Assembly: GCF_001636695.1 (NCBI RefSeq)
Contig: NZ_LGEL01000006.1
Span: forward strand, 1-64,000
Length of the DNA stretch: 64,000 nucleotides
Direction of reading: 5' to 3'
Source: Pedobacter panaciterrae
GTDB lineage: Bacteria; Bacteroidota; Bacteroidia; Sphingobacteriales; Sphingobacteriaceae
A program made the position numbers and the translations under genes. The notes beneath the pieces are model-generated. The model had not been told where the DNA came from. It searched no databases and saw only the letters and a program-made list of their open reading frames with translations. Below are positions 37,323-45,861 of the stretch, in pieces; the first letter of the stretch is position 1, and each line of letters begins with the position of its first letter.

Positions 37323-38648
37323 TTAATTCTTGCCATAGCCCGGGTTCTGAACAAGTGATGGATCAGCAATGATCTCTCCTGCCGGTATAGGGAAAATGTA
37401 TTTATTAGGATCGTTCAGATTCAGTACCGCAGGTGCTCTGCCCGTTCTAACCAGGTCAAACCATCTGTAAGGTTCAAGAGCAAACTCCACACGTCTTTCA
37501 TTTTCTATAGCAAGCAGTATTTCTTCCTTATTAAGAGTAGTTGCTATTTCAGGAACATTTGCTCTGGCCCTTACAGCATTTACATCTGTAATGGCTCCAT
37601 TTAGATCAGGTGCAGCTTTAAGTACACGTGCCTCTGCTCTGATAAGAAATAGCTCAGCAGTTCTGATAATGTATCCCGCGGAAGTATTAGTCGGATAGAT
37701 ACCGCCTATAAATTGCCCTGCAGCATTTCTTACCGAAAGGATTTTACGGTCGCCGCCAACAGCAGGATCATTCAAAAGATTATGAATCACTGCTTTTGGT
37801 TCAAGGGCTCTATTACTGGTATTCCATTGAGCATAACCTGCATTCACGTCATTCACACTGTAAGAAAGTTCCAATACAGATTCCGTGGTACCTGCTGCAA
37901 GATTAAATGGCTTGATCAGTTTATAGCCTGCATTTGATAATACGGTATTGACATCGGCCTCAGCCTCAGCATATTTTTTCTGGTACAAGTAAAGTCTTGC
38001 TCTTAAAGCAATTGCAGTAAATTTGGTTGCTCTATTTCTTACGATGGTAGATGGCAATAAAGATTCAGCCTTATTAAGATCATCAAGTACCTGTGCAAAA
38101 ACCTCTGTCTGTGTACTTTGCTTTACACCTAATTTATCAGCCACGACCTTTGTTGGAGTTAGAAAGATTTGCACATTGCCAAATACTCGTGCCAGATCAA
38201 AATAAGATAAAGCCCTAATCGTATAAGCCTCTCCTAACAATTGGTTTTTAAGGTCATTACCAAGTTTATTATCAGTTACCAGAGGTACCTTTTCAATAAT
38301 ATGATTGGTACGGTTAATAGTATTGTAGAAGTTACCCCAATAAGTAGACAAAAATGCGATGTCTGATCGAAGATCATAATTAATAACATTCAAGTCTGTT
38401 TGGGCATTATTAAGCGATTTAATATCTCCACCCGATTGAAGTATTGTATTCTGGAAACCGCTTCCATAATTAAGACTGGCAAGCCCACGGTAGGCTCCTC
38501 TTACTGCAGCTTCTGCTGATGACCTATCATAGATTGTAGTTTCATCGGGAATGGTATCATATGGAGATACTTCTAAGTATTTCTTGCATGAAAGTAAAGA
38601 TGTACTGATCAGCAATAAAAGTAGGAGTGTTTTATTTTTAGTGTTCAT
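37323..38648 (-). CDS. SusD/RagB-family lipoprotein (third pair)
   Basis: This 441-residue lipoprotein (from the chosen start) has the lipobox TSLLSC followed by KKYLEVSPYDTIPD. SusD features are TIYDRSSAEAAVRGAYRGL, LLGEAYTIRALSYFDLARVFG near residue 130 and the C-terminal RTAELFLIRAEARVLKAA ... VNAVRARANVPE ... LLAIENERRVEFALEPYRWFDLVRTG series (split here). A longer frame opens at 38768 and would add 40 residues overlapping susC; I reject it because the lipoprotein signal begins at the Met encoded at 38648, 10 bases after the susC stop. The short length fits SusD homologues of the RagB subgroup. Confidence 0.95.
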   Translation of the reverse strand: MNTKNKTLLLLLLISTSLLSCKKYLEVSPYDTIPDETTIYDRSSAEAAVRGAYRGLASLNYGSGFQNTILQSGGDIKSLNNAQTDLNVINYDLRSDIAFLSTYWGNFYNTINRTNHIIEKVPLVTDNKLGNDLKNQLLGEAYTIRALSYFDLARVFGNVQIFLTPTKVVADKLGVKQSTQTEVFAQVLDDLNKAESLLPSTIVRNRATKFTAIALRARLYLYQKKYAEAEADVNTVLSNAGYKLIKPFNLAAGTTESVLELSYSVNDVNAGYAQWNTSNRALEPKAVIHNLLNDPAVGGDRKILSVRNAAGQFIGGIYPTNTSAGYIIRTAELFLIRAEARVLKAAPDLNGAITDVNAVRARANVPEIATTLNKEEILLAIENERRVEFALEPYRWFDLVRTGRAPAVLNLNDPNKYIFPIPAGEIIADPSLVQNPGYGKN

Positions 38649-38658
38649 GATTCTAATA

Positions 38659-41600
38659 TTAAAATGAGATGTTGGCACCAAACTGAATCCCTCTTGGTTG
38701 CGGTGGTGTAGCTGTATCAAGACCATCAAGATTTTGTCCGGCGCTACCCGAACTTTCCGGATCGGCACCTGAGTATTTTGTTTTAAGCCATAGGTTGGTT
38801 CCCAAAACGTATAGTCTTACTTTGCCCAATTTCACCTTAGAGGTTAATGATGCTGGCAAAGTATAGCCCAGAGAGGCCGCTTTAAGTCTGATGAAAGATC
38901 CATCCTCCAGATATCTGCTGTTCTGTTCAATGTTATAATTATTACCTACGCTGGTAACACGAGGTGTATTGGTAATGTCTCCTTCTTTCTGCCACCTGTT
39001 TAACTGGCTTTTTAAAATTGATCTGGAAGCATCTCTTGTACCCCCTCCTTCTAAAATGTATTTATTAAAATTGAATACTTTATTACCATACTGGTAAGTA
39101 AATAATACATTCAGATCGAACCCTTTATAGCTGATGTTATTAGAAAAACCACCAAAGAAATCAGGAATGAGGTTACCCATCAGCTGACGATCTGCAGTAG
39201 TCACAGTAGTTCCTGTAGTTCCATCTGCATGTTGAAATATAGCATCTCCGGTTTTGGGATCAACATATAACTGCTTATACAGCCAGAAACTTCCTAATGC
39301 AGCACCTTCCTGAGTTCTCCTGTATTCCCGTGCTTCAAAAGTGATAGGACTAACCAGTTTCTCAGCACGGTTAACGTTTCTTGAAATATTAAAATTTGCT
39401 GACCACTCAAAATCTTTAGATTTTATAATGGTTCCTGTTATTGCCAGCTCAATACCTTTATTACTTACCTCACCTGCATTAGCTAATGTACTTGAGTATC
39501 CTGTTGACTGAGGCACAGGTAAATAAAGCAGTGCATCTGTGGTGTATTTGTAATACGCATCCAAATTCAGAAATAACCTGTCCTTAAATAAGCCCAGATC
39601 TACCCCGGCATTATAAGTAGTGGTTTTTTCCCATTTCAAATCAGGATTTTTTAATTGTGCAGGTGCTACACCAGGTTTAGGTCCACTCGTCAGGTTATCA
39701 GGATACGCTGCCGAACCAGACCATAAACCCAAAGCAGCATAGTCATTAATTCCATTTTGATTTCCGGCAGAACCGGCACTTAATCTAAGCTTTAGCTCAG
39801 ATATAGTTTCTGAATTTTGCAGAAAGGGTTCTTGTTTAATCCTCCATGAAGCACCTATACCCGGGAAAAAACCCCAACGATTATTGGCTCCAAATTTAGA
39901 GGAACCATCAGCTCTAACTACACCTTCAAGAAAATATTTATTATCTAAACTATAATTCAGCCTGCCAAAAAAGGAAGCCAGTGTTGACTTTGACCTTCGT
40001 TGATCTGCAGTTCTCACTGAAGCTGCTGAAATCTGCTGAAAGAAGTTATTGGGAAAACCCTGTCCAACTTCCTGAGCCACTTTGAGATCAGTGCCTTGAA
40101 TACTGTTTCCAATTAAGGCAGTAATGCTTTGTCTCGAATTAAGTGCCGTTACAAAGGATAGTGTTTGTTCATTCTGAATAATTGTGCTTGTAGTAAATAC
40201 TTCTTTTCGATAACCTAATGGATTAGGGCTACCACCAATTATTGTTTGATCGTTAAAGAACTCCCGTTCGTTATAGCTGTCGTAGTCTAATCCAATAGAT
40301 GACTTAAACTTAAGTCCAGGTAAAATATTAACTTCTATAAACTGATTACCAATATAACGGATACTTGTGGTTGAGATATTCGTAATATCAGTATTCACAA
40401 GGTTATCTATATTTTCATAGATAGAACCTCTGGCCGGTGTTCCATCTGCGTTATACAGTGGTAAATAAGTTGGGTGATGTAATGCGGCAAGTAAATGTCC
40501 GGCCTGCTGACCAGCCCCACCACGCACTTGCTGCCTGAATGTCCTGTAAACCCCATTGCTTGAACTAAGAGTTACTTTATCATTTAGCTTGCTATCCAGA
40601 TTTAATTTAAAACTTCCACGCTGGAAATCGGATGGTTTTAATATCCCTTCCTGATCTGTATAGCCAGCTCCTATATTATACCGGATCTTATCACTTCCGC
40701 CTTGGATACTAAGGTCATAATTCTTAACCTGCGCAGTTCTAAAAACCCTGCTTAATCGATCATAGGTTTGCTGGTCTTCCGGATTACCCCTTCCTGGAAC
40801 ACCATTAATAACATCAGTTACTGGTCTGAACGGACGGTTTTCATAAGTTTGATTTAAGCTAGGCTTGTCTTTGCCTGAATTTATCCACTGTTCATTAACA
40901 AGCATAGCATGTTCCGGGCCAGTAGTGAGTTCCCATAACCTATCCGGATCTGCCTTTTGCCAGCCGTGTGATATCTCCAGGTTATATTTTGTTTTGCCTA
41001 AAAAGTATTCTCCTCTTTTGGTGGTTACCAAAATAACACCATTGGCTCCTCTGGAACCATAGATAGCAATAGCACTTGCATCTTTCAATACCTCAATGCT
41101 CTCAATGTCTGCGGGATTTATATCTGCCAGAGGCGATGTTTTTTTCCCTCCCAGATCAAGTGTCGATAAAGAGTTATTGTTAACAAAAACACCATCAATA
41201 ACATATAAGGGTTCATTGCTCGCATTAATAGAAGCAGTACCTCGAACTTGTACTTTTACCCCTTCACCAGGAGAACCAGAATAGGTTCCAACCTGAACAC
41301 CGGCGGCTCTGCCCTGTAACTGAGCATCAAAACTTGCTACCGGAATTTGTTTAGTTTCGGCGGCATTTACCTTAACAATAGAACCAACAACACTTTTGCG
41401 TGTTTGCGCCCCATAACCAACAACAACTACATCATTTAATTGACTGGCGCTCTCTTTTAACTCTACCAAAATAGGGCTGCCATTGGCCACTACCTCTTTC
41501 TTTTCGTAGCCTACATAAGTAATTTCTAAGGTGTAGGGAAATTTCTGACCTGTAACAAAATCGAATTTTCCATTTTTATCTGTCTGTACAACGTGCGTAG

Positions 41601-41814
41601 TACCGGTAATATGAATACTTACTCCTGGAATTCCAAGTTTTGTTACCGCATCAATTATTTGACCTTTCAGCGTAGAATTAATAAGAGGATGAGTTTGTGA
41701 GAAAGAGATAAATGGCAATAAGATTATTACCAGGACAATGCACTTGAATAGCAGTGTTGTTTTTAACAAGGAATAAGCACTATACACATGCCTACCCTTT
41801 TTAAAATTTTGCAT
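38659..41814 (-). CDS. SusC/RagA-family TonB-dependent transporter (third pair)
   Basis: The 1051-residue outer-membrane transporter has a long basic N-terminus before its signal peptide (hydrophobic core about residues 21-38, FISFSQ), a carboxypeptidase-regulatory-like domain (LKGQIIDAVTKLGIPGVSI), TonB box region (LNDVVVVGYGAQTRKSVVGS), plug (LYVIDGVFVNNNSL, IYGSRGANGVILVTTKRG) and a barrel ending ...RGIQFGANISF. It heads the seven-gene run that continues through SusD, two DoxX-like proteins, epimerase, FAD oxidoreductase and YeiH-like protein. No sensor or sigma gene adjoins it. The GH43 gene at 42219 is divergent. Confidence 0.95.
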   Translation of the reverse strand: MQNFKKGRHVYSAYSLLKTTLLFKCIVLVIILLPFISFSQTHPLINSTLKGQIIDAVTKLGIPGVSIHITGTTHVVQTDKNGKFDFVTGQKFPYTLEITYVGYEKKEVVANGSPILVELKESASQLNDVVVVGYGAQTRKSVVGSIVKVNAAETKQIPVASFDAQLQGRAAGVQVGTYSGSPGEGVKVQVRGTASINASNEPLYVIDGVFVNNNSLSTLDLGGKKTSPLADINPADIESIEVLKDASAIAIYGSRGANGVILVTTKRGEYFLGKTKYNLEISHGWQKADPDRLWELTTGPEHAMLVNEQWINSGKDKPSLNQTYENRPFRPVTDVINGVPGRGNPEDQQTYDRLSRVFRTAQVKNYDLSIQGGSDKIRYNIGAGYTDQEGILKPSDFQRGSFKLNLDSKLNDKVTLSSSNGVYRTFRQQVRGGAGQQAGHLLAALHHPTYLPLYNADGTPARGSIYENIDNLVNTDITNISTTSIRYIGNQFIEVNILPGLKFKSSIGLDYDSYNEREFFNDQTIIGGSPNPLGYRKEVFTTSTIIQNEQTLSFVTALNSRQSITALIGNSIQGTDLKVAQEVGQGFPNNFFQQISAASVRTADQRRSKSTLASFFGRLNYSLDNKYFLEGVVRADGSSKFGANNRWGFFPGIGASWRIKQEPFLQNSETISELKLRLSAGSAGNQNGINDYAALGLWSGSAAYPDNLTSGPKPGVAPAQLKNPDLKWEKTTTYNAGVDLGLFKDRLFLNLDAYYKYTTDALLYLPVPQSTGYSSTLANAGEVSNKGIELAITGTIIKSKDFEWSANFNISRNVNRAEKLVSPITFEAREYRRTQEGAALGSFWLYKQLYVDPKTGDAIFQHADGTTGTTVTTADRQLMGNLIPDFFGGFSNNISYKGFDLNVLFTYQYGNKVFNFNKYILEGGGTRDASRSILKSQLNRWQKEGDITNTPRVTSVGNNYNIEQNSRYLEDGSFIRLKAASLGYTLPASLTSKVKLGKVRLYVLGTNLWLKTKYSGADPESSGSAGQNLDGLDTATPPQPRGIQFGANISF

Positions 41815-42218
41815 AACTTTAAAAAGTTTTAATTAGTAAATTTTTATTGATTGAAATGAGTTGGCATATCAGTAAGTGATTAGCGTTGCGTACTGAGTGC
41901 CCTGATAAAGGCAGGATTCCAATCCTGTCTTTATTATTAGTTTATAGCTTGGAATGCTATTGCATGAGACAGCAACAACAGTGAGAAGAAAATCTCAATT
42001 TATTTAGACTGCTGAGCGCAATTTCTTTTTTAAAATGTAAAAATTTTTCCATTGTTTGTTTTGGTTTCTTATCAATTCAACGCAAATGTAATTGCATTTT
42101 TCTTAAAAACAAATTAAATCCATGGATTTAATAGAGTATTAGCAGAAAAGGATATAAAATGATACCTTAGGTTCAAAATAATATTAAAACCACTTATAGT
42201 ACCCAAACACATTAAAAA
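41815..42218. promoter_or_regulatory. Divergent control region between susC 3 and GH43
   Basis: This 404-base AT-rich spacer has no credible ORF. It contains the hairpin at 41907-41932 and further short self-complementary parts at 41960-42030. A weak -7-like element TACCTTAG (42163-42170) is 49 bases before the GH43 start. No LacI-type palindrome is present, in contrast to PUL 2. Confidence 0.5.
41907..41932. ncRNA. Hairpin in the susC 3 leader, possible attenuator or small-RNA terminator
   Basis: AAAGGCAGGATT (41907-41918) pairs with AATCCTGTCTTT (41921-41932) with one G-T pair, around a tight two- to six-base loop. On the + strand TTATTATTA follows. It lies 93 bases upstream of the susC 3 start, in the 5' leader of that operon if the promoter is further right. 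It could be an attenuator, or end a small antisense RNA; neither is shown. Confidence 0.35.
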
Positions 42219-43196
42219 ATGAAAAAGTACCAACTCTTGCTCTGCCTTTCGTTCATAGCACTTTCCTTATCCGCACAAAAAAAATCAAAAGAGACCTCCG
42301 GAAATCCAATATTTCCAGGTTGGTACGCAGACCCTGAGGGAGTAATATTCGGTAAAGAATACTGGGTTTATCCAACCCACTCGGCCAAATATGAAGAACA
42401 GACCTATATGGATGCCTACAGTTCCAAAGATCTTGTAACCTGGAAAAAACATCCGCATGTTCTTGATACAAGCAACGTTAAATGGGCAAAAAAAGCTGTA
42501 TGGGCGCCATCAATAACTAAAAAAGGAAACAAATATTATCTATTTTTTGGCGCTAACGATATTCAAAATAATAATGAAATAGGTGGTATAGGTGTTGCAG
42601 TTTCCGATAAACCGAACGGACCATTTAAAGATCTCATCGGAAAACCACTAATCGATAAATTCCACAACGGTGCACAACCAATTGATCAGTACGTTTTTAA
42701 AGATAAAGATGGACAATACTATTTATTTTATGGGGGCTGGTCTCATTGCAATGTTGTAAAATTAAGTGATGATTTTAAAAGTATTGTACCCTTTCCGGAT
42801 GGGACAACTTATAAAGAAGTAACTCCTAAAGGGTATGTTGAAGGTCCATTTATGTTTATCAAAGATGGGAAATACTATTTTATGTGGTCTGAAGGCGGAT
42901 GGACTGGTCCGGATTATTCAGTAGCTTACGCCATCTCAGATTCACCGTTAGGCCCATTCAAACGTATTGATAAGATACTAAAACAAGACCCATCTATTGC
43001 TACTGGAGCGGGTCACCACTCGGTGATTAAGAATCCAAAAACTGGTGACTATTACATTATATACCACCGTCGTCCATTAGGAGAAACCAATGGAAATCAT
43101 AGAGTTACCTGCATAGACAAAATGGAATTTGACGAAAATGGATTGATTAAACCTGTGAAAATTACTTTCGAAGGTGTAGGTGCTAATACCCTATAG
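42219..43196 (+). CDS. GH43 family glycoside hydrolase, secreted
   Basis: The 325-residue enzyme has a signal peptide (MKKYQLLLCLSFIALSLSAQ) and one five-bladed GH43 domain. Catalytic residues visible are the base Asp in PGWYADPEGVIFG, the second Asp in QPIDQYVFKDKDG and the acid Glu in YVEGPFMFIKDGKYY; GAGHHSVIKNPKTGDYYIIYH carries the GH43 ion-binding His. GH43 enzymes of this size act on arabinose-, xylose- or galactose-containing glycans; the specificity is not readable. It diverges from susC 3 and may belong functionally to that locus. The last 14 bases overlap the end of the convergent HxlR gene. Confidence 0.9.
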   Translation: MKKYQLLLCLSFIALSLSAQKKSKETSGNPIFPGWYADPEGVIFGKEYWVYPTHSAKYEEQTYMDAYSSKDLVTWKKHPHVLDTSNVKWAKKAVWAPSITKKGNKYYLFFGANDIQNNNEIGGIGVAVSDKPNGPFKDLIGKPLIDKFHNGAQPIDQYVFKDKDGQYYLFYGGWSHCNVVKLSDDFKSIVPFPDGTTYKEVTPKGYVEGPFMFIKDGKYYFMWSEGGWTGPDYSVAYAISDSPLGPFKRIDKILKQDPSIATGAGHHSVIKNPKTGDYYIIYHRRPLGETNGNHRVTCIDKMEFDENGLIKPVKITFEGVGANTL

Positions 43197-43539
43197 GACG
43201 ATTGGCATCGCCCCAATCCGATAATAACCGGAGAACTGGCTCCAACTTCCATCCTAATTCTGTAAGCTTATATTCTACCCTGGGCGGAACCTCAGGGTAG
43301 ATTTTTCTACTTATCAAACCATCATTTTCCAGCTCCCTAAGTTGTAAAATCAATATCCTTTCCGAAACGTTGGGCATTGATTTGCGAAGTTTATTATACC
43401 TTAAACTTCCATAATCTAACAGACGCCACAATATAGTGGGCTTCCACCGGCCACCAATTAAATCTAAGGTATAAGCCATTCCACAACTGGCATTTATTTG
43501 CACCTCGTTTTCAAGATTTGTAGAGCTTTCTTTTCTCAT
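43183..43539 (-). CDS. HxlR-family transcriptional regulator
   Basis: This 118-residue winged-helix protein belongs to the HxlR/DUF24 (MarR-related) family. It contains the family pattern CGMAYTLDLIGGRWKPTILW, LRYNKLRKSMPNVSERILILQLRELE, DGLISRKIYPEVPPRVEYKLTELG. The Cys before MAYTLDLIGGRW corresponds to the redox-sensing cysteine of YodB-type members, which detect quinones or aldehydes; here sensing is inferred only from that residue. It is divergent from the SDR gene at 43651 and is the obvious candidate to control it. Confidence 0.92.
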   Translation of the reverse strand: MRKESSTNLENEVQINASCGMAYTLDLIGGRWKPTILWRLLDYGSLRYNKLRKSMPNVSERILILQLRELENDGLISRKIYPEVPPRVEYKLTELGWKLEPVLRLLSDWGDANRPIGY

Positions 43540-43650
43540 TACTTACATTTATGTTAGTACTATACAATTTTATCAGTACATACAATTGTAAAAGTACAAA
43601 TCTACCTTTGTAATCAGTATTTAAACTAAAATTTATTACGGAAAACAGAT
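43540..43650. promoter_or_regulatory. HxlR/SDR divergent promoter with three AGTAC boxes
   Basis: AGTAC occurs at 43556, 43575 and 43593, that is at spacings of 19 and 18 bases; the first two are part of the longer direct repeat AGTACtATACAATT / AGTACATACAATT. A Bacteroidota-type -7 element TACCTTTG lies at 43603-43610, 40 bases before the SDR start. The boxes sit where a repressor would block that promoter. Confidence 0.6.
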
Positions 43651-44391
43651 ATGGAACATTTGAAAAACAAAGTAGCAGTGGTAACAGGTGGAAGTCGCGG
43701 TATAGGAGCCGCAATTGTAAAAAGACTTGTAAAAGAAGGTGCAATTGTTGCTTTCACGTACGTAAATGGCAAAGAAAAAGCAGATGCTTTAATTAATAAG
43801 CTAACTGAAAAGGGGTCAAAAGTTTTAGCAATTAAAGCAGATAATGCTGTTGAAGGAGAAATAACAGCTGCAATACAAAAGGCAATTACAACTTTCGGAA
43901 AACTGGATATACTGGTTAACAGTGCCGGAATTTACATTGGGAAGCCATTTGAAGAGCATACGCTGGCTGATTATGATATAACCATGGCAATAAACGTAAA
44001 AGCTGTAGTAGAGGCCTGCTTAATTGCTGCAAAAAAGATGGAAAACTCTGGCAGAATCATAACTATAGGGAGTAATATGGCTGATAAAGTACCTGCAGCA
44101 CAAGGTACATTATATGCGATGAGTAAATCTGCACTAATCGGGCTTACCAAAGGTCTGTCACGTGATCTGGGATCAAGAGAGATTACCGTAAATCTGGTAC
44201 AACCCGGCCCCATTAATACCGATATGAATCCTGAGAACTCAGAACATGCAGACTTTCAACGAAGCTTAATGGCAATTAAAAAATATGGAAGGCCAGAACA
44301 TATAGCAGATGTTGTGGCTTATTTAGCAAACCCTAACAGCGGCTATACTACAGGTTCAATAATTACAATTGATGCAGGAACTACCAGCTAA
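43651..44391 (+). CDS. SDR-family oxidoreductase
   Basis: The 246-residue classical short-chain dehydrogenase has the cofactor motif VTGGSRGIGAAI (residues 12-23), the structural NSAG, the catalytic Tyr-Lys in LYAMSKSALIG with an upstream Ser in ITIGSNMADK, and the PGPINTDMNPE loop. The Arg/Asn pattern after the second strand (TYVNGKEKADAL) favours NADP(H). Similar HxlR-SDR pairs are common in Bacteroidota; the substrate is unknown. The end is followed by a hairpin shared with the convergent methionine aminopeptidase gene. Confidence 0.92.
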   Translation: MEHLKNKVAVVTGGSRGIGAAIVKRLVKEGAIVAFTYVNGKEKADALINKLTEKGSKVLAIKADNAVEGEITAAIQKAITTFGKLDILVNSAGIYIGKPFEEHTLADYDITMAINVKAVVEACLIAAKKMENSGRIITIGSNMADKVPAAQGTLYAMSKSALIGLTKGLSRDLGSREITVNLVQPGPINTDMNPENSEHADFQRSLMAIKKYGRPEHIADVVAYLANPNSGYTTGSIITIDAGTTS

Positions 44392-44420
44392 CTACAAGTT
44401 TTAGACAACTCATATTAACA

Positions 44421-44460
44421 CAGCATACATCATTGCCATTCTGGTTTGCGTTGTATGCTG
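44421..44460. terminator. Hairpin between convergent SDR and map genes
   Basis: CAGCATACA (44421-44429) pairs with TGTATGCTG (44452-44460) around a 22-base loop that has its own partial pairing (ATTGCC/GGTTTGC region). TTTAAT follows on the + strand. It probably ends transcripts from one or both sides. Confidence 0.55.
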
Positions 44461-44461
44461 T

Positions 44462-45226
44462 TTAATCCCAAATATTATTTACAGCAGTAAGAATAACCGG
44501 CTTACCATTAGTAACCATTATGGTATGTTCATGCTGCGCTACATAGCCCCCTTTGTTACCTACCAGCGTCCACCCATCCTTTTCCTGATCAGCATAAGTT
44601 GAAGTAGTAGCAATAAATGTTTCAATAGCAACAATGGAGTTCTTTCTGAAACGGCCGGTATTAAATCTATCATAACAATTTAAAATATCATGTGGTTCTT
44701 CATGTAAGCTTCTGCCTACCCCATGCCCTGCAAGATTTTTAATTACCTTATATCCAGATTTACGAGCCTCTGTTTCTATTAATCTACCAATATCTGCAAT
44801 CTTTACTCCTCCTTTTATTTGATTGATTGCTTTACGCAAAATTTGTTTTGAGGCATCTACAAGCGGTTGAAGTTCATTTATATCTTCCCCTAAAATAAAA
44901 GAGCCACCATTGTCGGCCCAAAAGCCATTTAATTCTGCTGATACATCAATATTGATGATGTCACCTTCTTTGAAAACTTTATTTTCCGTAGGAACACCAT
45001 GAGCGATCTCATTATTCACGCTAATACATGTCCATCCTGGAAAGCCGTAAGTTAGCTTTGGCGCCGATTTTGCGCCCAGGGCACTTAAAATTGCTCCTCC
45101 AAAATCATCCAATTCCTTGGCTGTCATACCTGGAACTGCATGCGCCCTCATCTGTTTAAGGGTTTCCGCTACAGCATTACTGATCTGCTGCATACCTAAA
45201 AGTTCTTCTTCTGACGTAATTGACAT
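44462..45226 (-). CDS. map: Type I methionine aminopeptidase
   Basis: This 254-residue metallopeptidase (M24A) removes the initiator Met from nascent proteins. Metal ligands are visible: Asp in INIDVSAELNGFWAD, Asp in the following WADNGGSF, His in GHGVGRSLHEEPHD, Glu in IVAIETFIA and Glu in QHEHTIMV. The second Asp normally lies in a GDTSRMF context; WADNGGSF is divergent, as is the FPGWTCISVNNEIAHGVP segment at the substrate loop (SVNE..HG.P in family). It could thus be an accessory paralogue instead of the essential ribosomal-operon copy. It stands alone. Confidence 0.88.
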   Translation of the reverse strand: MSITSEEELLGMQQISNAVAETLKQMRAHAVPGMTAKELDDFGGAILSALGAKSAPKLTYGFPGWTCISVNNEIAHGVPTENKVFKEGDIINIDVSAELNGFWADNGGSFILGEDINELQPLVDASKQILRKAINQIKGGVKIADIGRLIETEARKSGYKVIKNLAGHGVGRSLHEEPHDILNCYDRFNTGRFRKNSIVAIETFIATTSTYADQEKDGWTLVGNKGGYVAQHEHTIMVTNGKPVILTAVNNIWD

Positions 45227-45436
45227 GGCATTTTTTTATACAAAGATAAAATTATTCAGGCCAAAATGCTTCCTTGCTCAACAATCTGTAGAGGAACTCC
45301 ACAATTTTCTGAAATCTACAATAAAATAAACCACTGGAAATCAGTCCAGTGCCAAAAAACACATACTTAGGCACTATTATGTAGCATAGTCTAAACATAA
45401 TTAACAAGAATTAATTGAAAATTTAAAATAAGTATT

Positions 45437-45748
45437 ATGAAAAAGATCATTTTATCAGCAGCATTTTTAGCAGTAGCAGGATTAACAACAGTAAAAGCAA
45501 GCGACATTAAAAACTCAGTAGAAGTTGCTGTAAGACAAGATAGTACTACAAAAACTCCAGTTGAATTAAAAGACCTTCCAGAACCGGTTCAAAAAACTTT
45601 ACAAGCTGAACCAGCAAAAGAATGGACTCCAACTGCAGCATTCCTTGTTGTTAACGCAGACAAGTCTGAATATTACTTGATTAATGTTAAAAAAGGAGAA
45701 GAAACAGGATCACTTAAGATCGACAAAGACGGTAAAGTGGTTCAATAA
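45437..45748 (+). CDS. Small secreted PepSY-like protein
   Basis: The 103-residue precursor has a signal peptide (MKKIILSAAFLAVAGLTTVKA) and a mature part of about 80 residues: PVELKDLPEPVQKTLQAE, then EWTPTAAFLVVNADKSEYYLINVKKGEETGSLKIDKDGKVV, read as one helix and four strands. This fits small beta-lactamase-inhibitor-like/PepSY-like periplasmic proteins frequent in Bacteroidota. There is an A-rich ribosome site and a terminator right after. The role is unknown. Confidence 0.82.
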   Translation: MKKIILSAAFLAVAGLTTVKASDIKNSVEVAVRQDSTTKTPVELKDLPEPVQKTLQAEPAKEWTPTAAFLVVNADKSEYYLINVKKGEETGSLKIDKDGKVVQ

Positions 45749-45776
45749 ATCACAATACATATATAGCTAATACATA

Positions 45777-45802
45777 CGAAAGCCGGAGGATTCCGGCTTT
45801 CG
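45777..45802 (+). terminator. Rho-independent terminator
   Basis: A perfect 11-bp stem, CGAAAGCCGGA (45777-45787) with TCCGGCTTTCG (45792-45802), closes a four-base loop and is followed by TACTTTTTATT. It ends the transcript of the small PepSY-like protein. Confidence 0.9.
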
Positions 45803-45861
45803 TACTTTTTATTAAACCGATATCTAGAATAAATCATCATATTTAATCGTTATATAGAAAT

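Noticed and set aside
38649-38768. 40-residue N-terminal extension of susD 3 overlapping susC.
   Set aside because: The lipoprotein signal peptide starts at the Met at 38648; the extension lies in another frame of the susC coding sequence.
45332-45351. Hairpin CACTGGA/TCCAGTG between map and the small PepSY-like gene.
   Set aside because: It lies between divergent genes, ends no transcript, has no T run and could be chance; not listed as a terminator.
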